Below, in pieces: positions 5,366-7,348 of a stretch of 7,348 nt of DNA. Position numbers and translations under genes: made by a program. How positions within the stretch are numbered: position 1 is the first letter of the stretch; the number at the start of each line of letters is the position of its first letter. This DNA comes from Candidatus Nomurabacteria bacterium (GTDB lineage: Bacteria; Patescibacteriota; Minisyncoccia; Phycocordibacterales; UBA9973), in NCBI GenBank assembly GCA_003157195.1, contig PMIU01000089.1, forward strand, positions 1 to 7,348, read 5' to 3'. The notes under the pieces are model-generated. The model made no database searches. It had not been told where the DNA came from and saw nothing but the letters and a program-made list of their open reading frames with translations.

Positions 5366-5446
5366 ATGGCAGACGAGGAAGACAAAAAAGAAGATACGAA
5401 TATACCCCTCTAGGTTTCTCGGGGTGACTCTTCTGAGTCGGAAGTT
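5366..5446 (+). other. In-frame 5' part of grpE interrupted by a TAG codon
   Basis: From ATG 5366 the frame reads MADEEDKKEDTNIPL, then TAG at 5411-5413 (codon 16), then VSRGDSSESEV, and joins the grpE body without a shift. Both sides are acidic and low-complexity like ordinary GrpE N termini, while the few codons around the TAG are not. No other stop interrupts the frame. The only start codon between the TAG and the body is the TTG at 5447. The TAG may be a point mutation, an assembly error, or a codon that is read through. Alternatively, translation may truly begin at TTG 5447 and 5366-5410 be a short upstream peptide. Confidence 0.6.
5404..5440. other. Two adjacent hairpins around the in-frame TAG of grpE
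   Basis: ACCCC (5404-5408) pairs with GGGGT (5421-5425), with the TAG at 5411-5413 inside the 12-base loop. Directly behind it GACTC (5426-5430) pairs with GAGTC (5435-5439) around TTCT. Both stems are perfect but short. They could expose or hide the TTG start at 5447, or be the footprint of a small inserted palindromic element. Confidence 0.4.
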
Positions 5447-5974
5447 TTGGAGTTTGAATTCAACGAAGACGGCGAGGAGGATTTGAAGAAAACTTTAAAG
5501 AAGTTCCGGGCGGACTTGAAACAGTGTAAGGCAGAGAAAGAAGAGTATTTAACCGGCTGGCAGAAAGAGCGGGCGGAATTCGCCAATTACCGCAAACAAG
5601 AGGACGATAGAAGAATGATGTTTTCCGAATCAATGCGCGAACGTATTTTGACTAGATTCCTGACTATTATTGATAGTTTCAATATGGCTTTTGCAAACAA
5701 GGAAGCTTGGGCAAAGGTAGATGAAAATTGGCGCAAGGGTGTGGAATATATTTACACGCAGATGAACACGATCTTTGAAGAATACGGAGTCAAAGCCATA
5801 GGCGAGGCAGGCGAAGTTTTTGACCCAAATGTTCATCAATCCATAGACGTAGTGGAGACGGACAAAAAAGAGCTTGAGCACACTGTGGCCAACGTCATCC
5901 AAAAGGGTTACAAACTAGGCGAGCGAGTCATCCGCCCCGCCCGAGTTAATGTGTATGAGTACAAAGCCCCATAG
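5447..5974 (+). CDS. grpE: Nucleotide exchange factor GrpE (start uncertain)
   Basis: GrpE releases ADP from the DnaK chaperone and so resets it for another round of client binding. The 175 residues from TTG 5447 show the family plan. An acidic start leads into a long coiled-coil helix with FRADLKQCKAEKEEYLTGWQ and ERAEFANYRKQEDDRR, which is the dimer stalk. A four-helix part includes FLTIIDSFNMAF and YIYTQMNTIFEEYGVKAIG. The beta domain has FDPNVHQSIDVV and the hallmark end KLGERVIRPARVNVYE. I list the stop-free part, but the natural start may be ATG 5366, which needs the TAG at codon 16 to be misread or erroneous. The TTG has only GGAAG two bases upstream, too close for a normal ribosome binding site. 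dnaK and dnaJ are not adjacent within the window. The identity is sure, the start is not. Confidence 0.9.
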   Translation: MEFEFNEDGEEDLKKTLKKFRADLKQCKAEKEEYLTGWQKERAEFANYRKQEDDRRMMFSESMRERILTRFLTIIDSFNMAFANKEAWAKVDENWRKGVEYIYTQMNTIFEEYGVKAIGEAGEVFDPNVHQSIDVVETDKKELEHTVANVIQKGYKLGERVIRPARVNVYEYKAP

Positions 5975-5992
5975 TAGATTTTTAAATAGATT

Positions 5993-6259
5993 ATGTTCTA
6001 CACATATTGTTTGGAAAGTGAAAAGTTTGACGAGCTGTACTTTGGTTACACAAATGATCTTAAGCGTAGATTAAAAGAACATAATCAAGGGTTAAATTTT
6101 TCTACAAAAAGATATATGCCATGGAAGTTGATATATTATGAAGCATGTATCAATCAAAAGGATGCTAAGCGACGAGAAGGATATTTAAAAACTACTCAAG
6201 GTCAACGAATGATGAAGGCTAGGTTGAAAGAATATCTATATGAAAAAAGAAAAATTTAA
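5993..6259 (+). CDS. GIY-YIG nuclease superfamily protein, small stand-alone domain
   Basis: This 88-residue protein is a single GIY-YIG domain. The GIY element is YTY (residues 3-5). The YIG element is YFG (16-18) in ELYFGYTNDLKRRLKEHN, which carries the conserved Arg26 and the His30-Asn31 pair. The middle has KRYMPWKLIYYEA, and the expected catalytic Glu is Glu62 in KRREGYLKTTQG. The predicted key residues are therefore present. Domains of this size (UPF0213/YhbQ-like) occur widely as stand-alone genes in bacteria, and their biological target is mostly unknown. They lack the helicase-binding and UvrC parts, so this is not excision repair UvrC. It follows grpE by 18 bases with no clear promoter, and is more A/T-rich than the operon to its left, so it may be a later arrival. 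DNA cleavage is inferred from the family. Confidence 0.85.
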   Translation: MFYTYCLESEKFDELYFGYTNDLKRRLKEHNQGLNFSTKRYMPWKLIYYEACINQKDAKRREGYLKTTQGQRMMKARLKEYLYEKRKI

Positions 6260-6276
6260 CAATTTAAAAATTCACT

Positions 6277-7348
6277 ATGGGGAACAACCAGCTAAGTAAA
6301 ATCTGTGAACATTGCCGACAAGACTTCACTATCAGTGAAGAAGAGTTAAGTTTGTATAAAAAAGTTGATATAGAATTACCAACTCTGTGTTTTTTCTGTC
6401 GAATAAAGTTGCATTTATCGTTTTGGATGTTTGGAAAATTCCGCAAAGGGAAATCAGATCTATCAGGAGAGAGTATAATTACTGTACTGCCGGAAAGCCG
6501 TTATCCGATTTATACTTTACATGAATGGCATAGTGATAAATGGGATGCCATGGATTACGGGATGGATTATAATTTCACTCTGCCATTTTTAAAACAACTA
6601 CAAAGTTTGCAGGAAAAAGTTCCACATCCGCATCAAAATGGTACGAATAATACAAAGTGTGATTGGTGCGACGATGTTTGGAATTCCAAGAATTGTTATC
6701 TGTCCCGCTCAATGGAGGAATGCGAAGATTTGTTTTATTCTTACCGCAATATGAGAGTAAAAAATTCTATCGACGTGGCGGTTTGTTTTGATTCGGAAAA
6801 ATGTTATGACTGCGGAGATTGCCATCATTCTTACAAACTCTTTTATTCCAGGCATTCTCGTGATTGCATAGATTCTTCATTCTTATATGATTGCCGAAAT
6901 TGCAGCAACTGTTTTATGTGTTGGAATCTCCGCAATAAATCATATTGCATAGAAAATATTCAATATACGAAAGAAGAATATGGGGAAAAATTAAAATCAT
7001 TTTCTCTTAGTTCATATAAATCTATACAGAGTCTAAAAGAAAATTTTGAAGAAATAGCTCAGAAAGAAGCAGTTCACAGAGAAAACTTTAATTTCAAAAT
7101 ATATAATTCCACTGGAAATTATTTAGTAGACACGAAAGATTGTTTTAATTGTAACACTATTAATGATTGCGAAGATTGTCATAACTGTATACGGGGAACA
7201 AAACAGAAATCCAATATTGATGCTAACGGCTGTTGGTATTCTGAGCTATTAGGTAATTGTGCAGGTTGTATAAATGGCTATGCGGAAAAATACTCTGTCT
7301 GGTCTTCTTCGCGTTATTCGGAATATTTAGACTTATGTATTGAGTGCG
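6277..7348 (+). CDS. Cys-rich protein with N-terminal zinc ribbon and triplet-repeat region, 3' end outside the window
   Basis: An open frame from ATG 6277 runs 357 codons to the right edge without a stop. Residues 10-41 hold two CxxC knuckles (Cys10/13 and Cys38/41), likely one zinc ribbon. Residues 73-125 contain RYPIYTLHEWHSDKWDAMDY and LPFLKQLQSLQEKVPHPH, a conserved-looking Trp/Asp-rich block. Residues 128-224 hold 14 cysteines, all in one three-residue phase, including DCGDC and CRNCSNCFMC. Residues 230-270 look helical and charged (starting YTKEEYGEKLK). Residues 289-357 return to a Cys-rich pattern (CFNCNTINDCEDCHNC). There is no signal peptide or membrane segment, so it is probably cytoplasmic. 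It resembles Cys-rich hypothetical proteins that I recall from many Parcubacteria, with no established function. Metal binding is likely; electron transfer, nucleic-acid binding or a structural role are all open. It starts 17 bases after the nuclease gene. Confidence 0.8.
   Translation, partial: MGNNQLSKICEHCRQDFTISEEELSLYKKVDIELPTLCFFCRIKLHLSFWMFGKFRKGKSDLSGESIITVLPESRYPIYTLHEWHSDKWDAMDYGMDYNFTLPFLKQLQSLQEKVPHPHQNGTNNTKCDWCDDVWNSKNCYLSRSMEECEDLFYSYRNMRVKNSIDVAVCFDSEKCYDCGDCHHSYKLFYSRHSRDCIDSSFLYDCRNCSNCFMCWNLRNKSYCIENIQYTKEEYGEKLKSFSLSSYKSIQSLKENFEEIAQKEAVHRENFNFKIYNSTGNYLVDTKDCFNCNTINDCEDCHNCIRGTKQKSNIDANGCWYSELLGNCAGCINGYAEKYSVWSSSRYSEYLDLCIEC

Noticed and set aside
5411..5413. Genome-wide sense reading of TAG, including pyrrolysine
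   Set aside because: TAG ends infA, rpsM, rpsI and grpE at the expected protein ends, so TAG is a working stop codon. No pyrrolysine genes are visible.
6892..6921. Bacterial ferredoxin-type 4Fe-4S site in the Cys-rich protein (CxxCxxCxxC)
   Set aside because: The run has four CxxC steps but lacks the CxxxCP ending and the two-motif ferredoxin layout, and it is part of a longer triplet pattern. An Fe-S cluster is not excluded, but a ferredoxin fold is not supported.
1..7348. CRISPR array, tRNA or rRNA genes, insertion sequence
   Set aside because: I saw no regularly spaced direct repeats, no cloverleaf or rRNA-like sequence, no transposase and no terminal inverted repeats. The window is almost fully occupied by protein genes.

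Overview
The window looks like a chromosomal piece of a Patescibacteria/CPR bacterium, most likely Parcubacteria. The reasons are the reduced ribosomal proteins (short L13, S13 beginning MRILGI), membrane-anchored proteins of a style common in that group, a Cys-rich hypothetical protein of a kind I associate with Parcubacteria, and A/T-rich gene starts almost without Shine-Dalgarno sequences. The assignment comes from remembered family patterns, not from a search. All convincing genes are on the + strand, and stops are read with the standard bacterial code.

Layout. (1) 3-308: C-terminal end of a protein that begins outside the window. (2) 309-1091: a small hairpin, a good promoter, and a gene for a membrane-anchored extracytoplasmic protein of unknown function. 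(3) 1119-5350: a strong promoter followed by nine genes, infA-rpmJ-rpsM-rpsK-rpsD-rpoA-rplQ-rplM-rpsI, closed by a textbook intrinsic terminator. This is the bacterial alpha operon joined to the L13-S9 pair. It encodes initiation factor IF-1, seven ribosomal proteins and the RNA polymerase alpha subunit, so translation and transcription capacity would be set from one promoter. Hairpins lie in the infA/rpmJ, rpsM/rpsK and rpsD/rpoA gaps and could modulate parts of it. (4) 5351-5974: a separate extended -10 promoter and grpE, the nucleotide-exchange factor for DnaK. The grpE frame runs back to an ATG at 5366 but is interrupted by one in-frame TAG at codon 16. (5) 5993-6259: a small GIY-YIG nuclease-like gene. 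(6) 6277-7348: a Cys-rich protein running off the right edge (357 codons visible, 28 cysteines).

The best candidates for something undescribed are the Cys-rich protein and the grpE start. In the Cys-rich protein, all 14 cysteines between residues 128 and 224 fall in one three-residue phase, which suggests an unusual triplet-repeat solenoid. Its cysteine pattern is repeated 122 residues later. The 5' end of grpE combines a predicted leaderless start, an in-frame amber codon and two adjacent hairpins. A third, broader feature is that essentially no gene start carries a Shine-Dalgarno motif. The ribosomal operon itself is ordinary in content.
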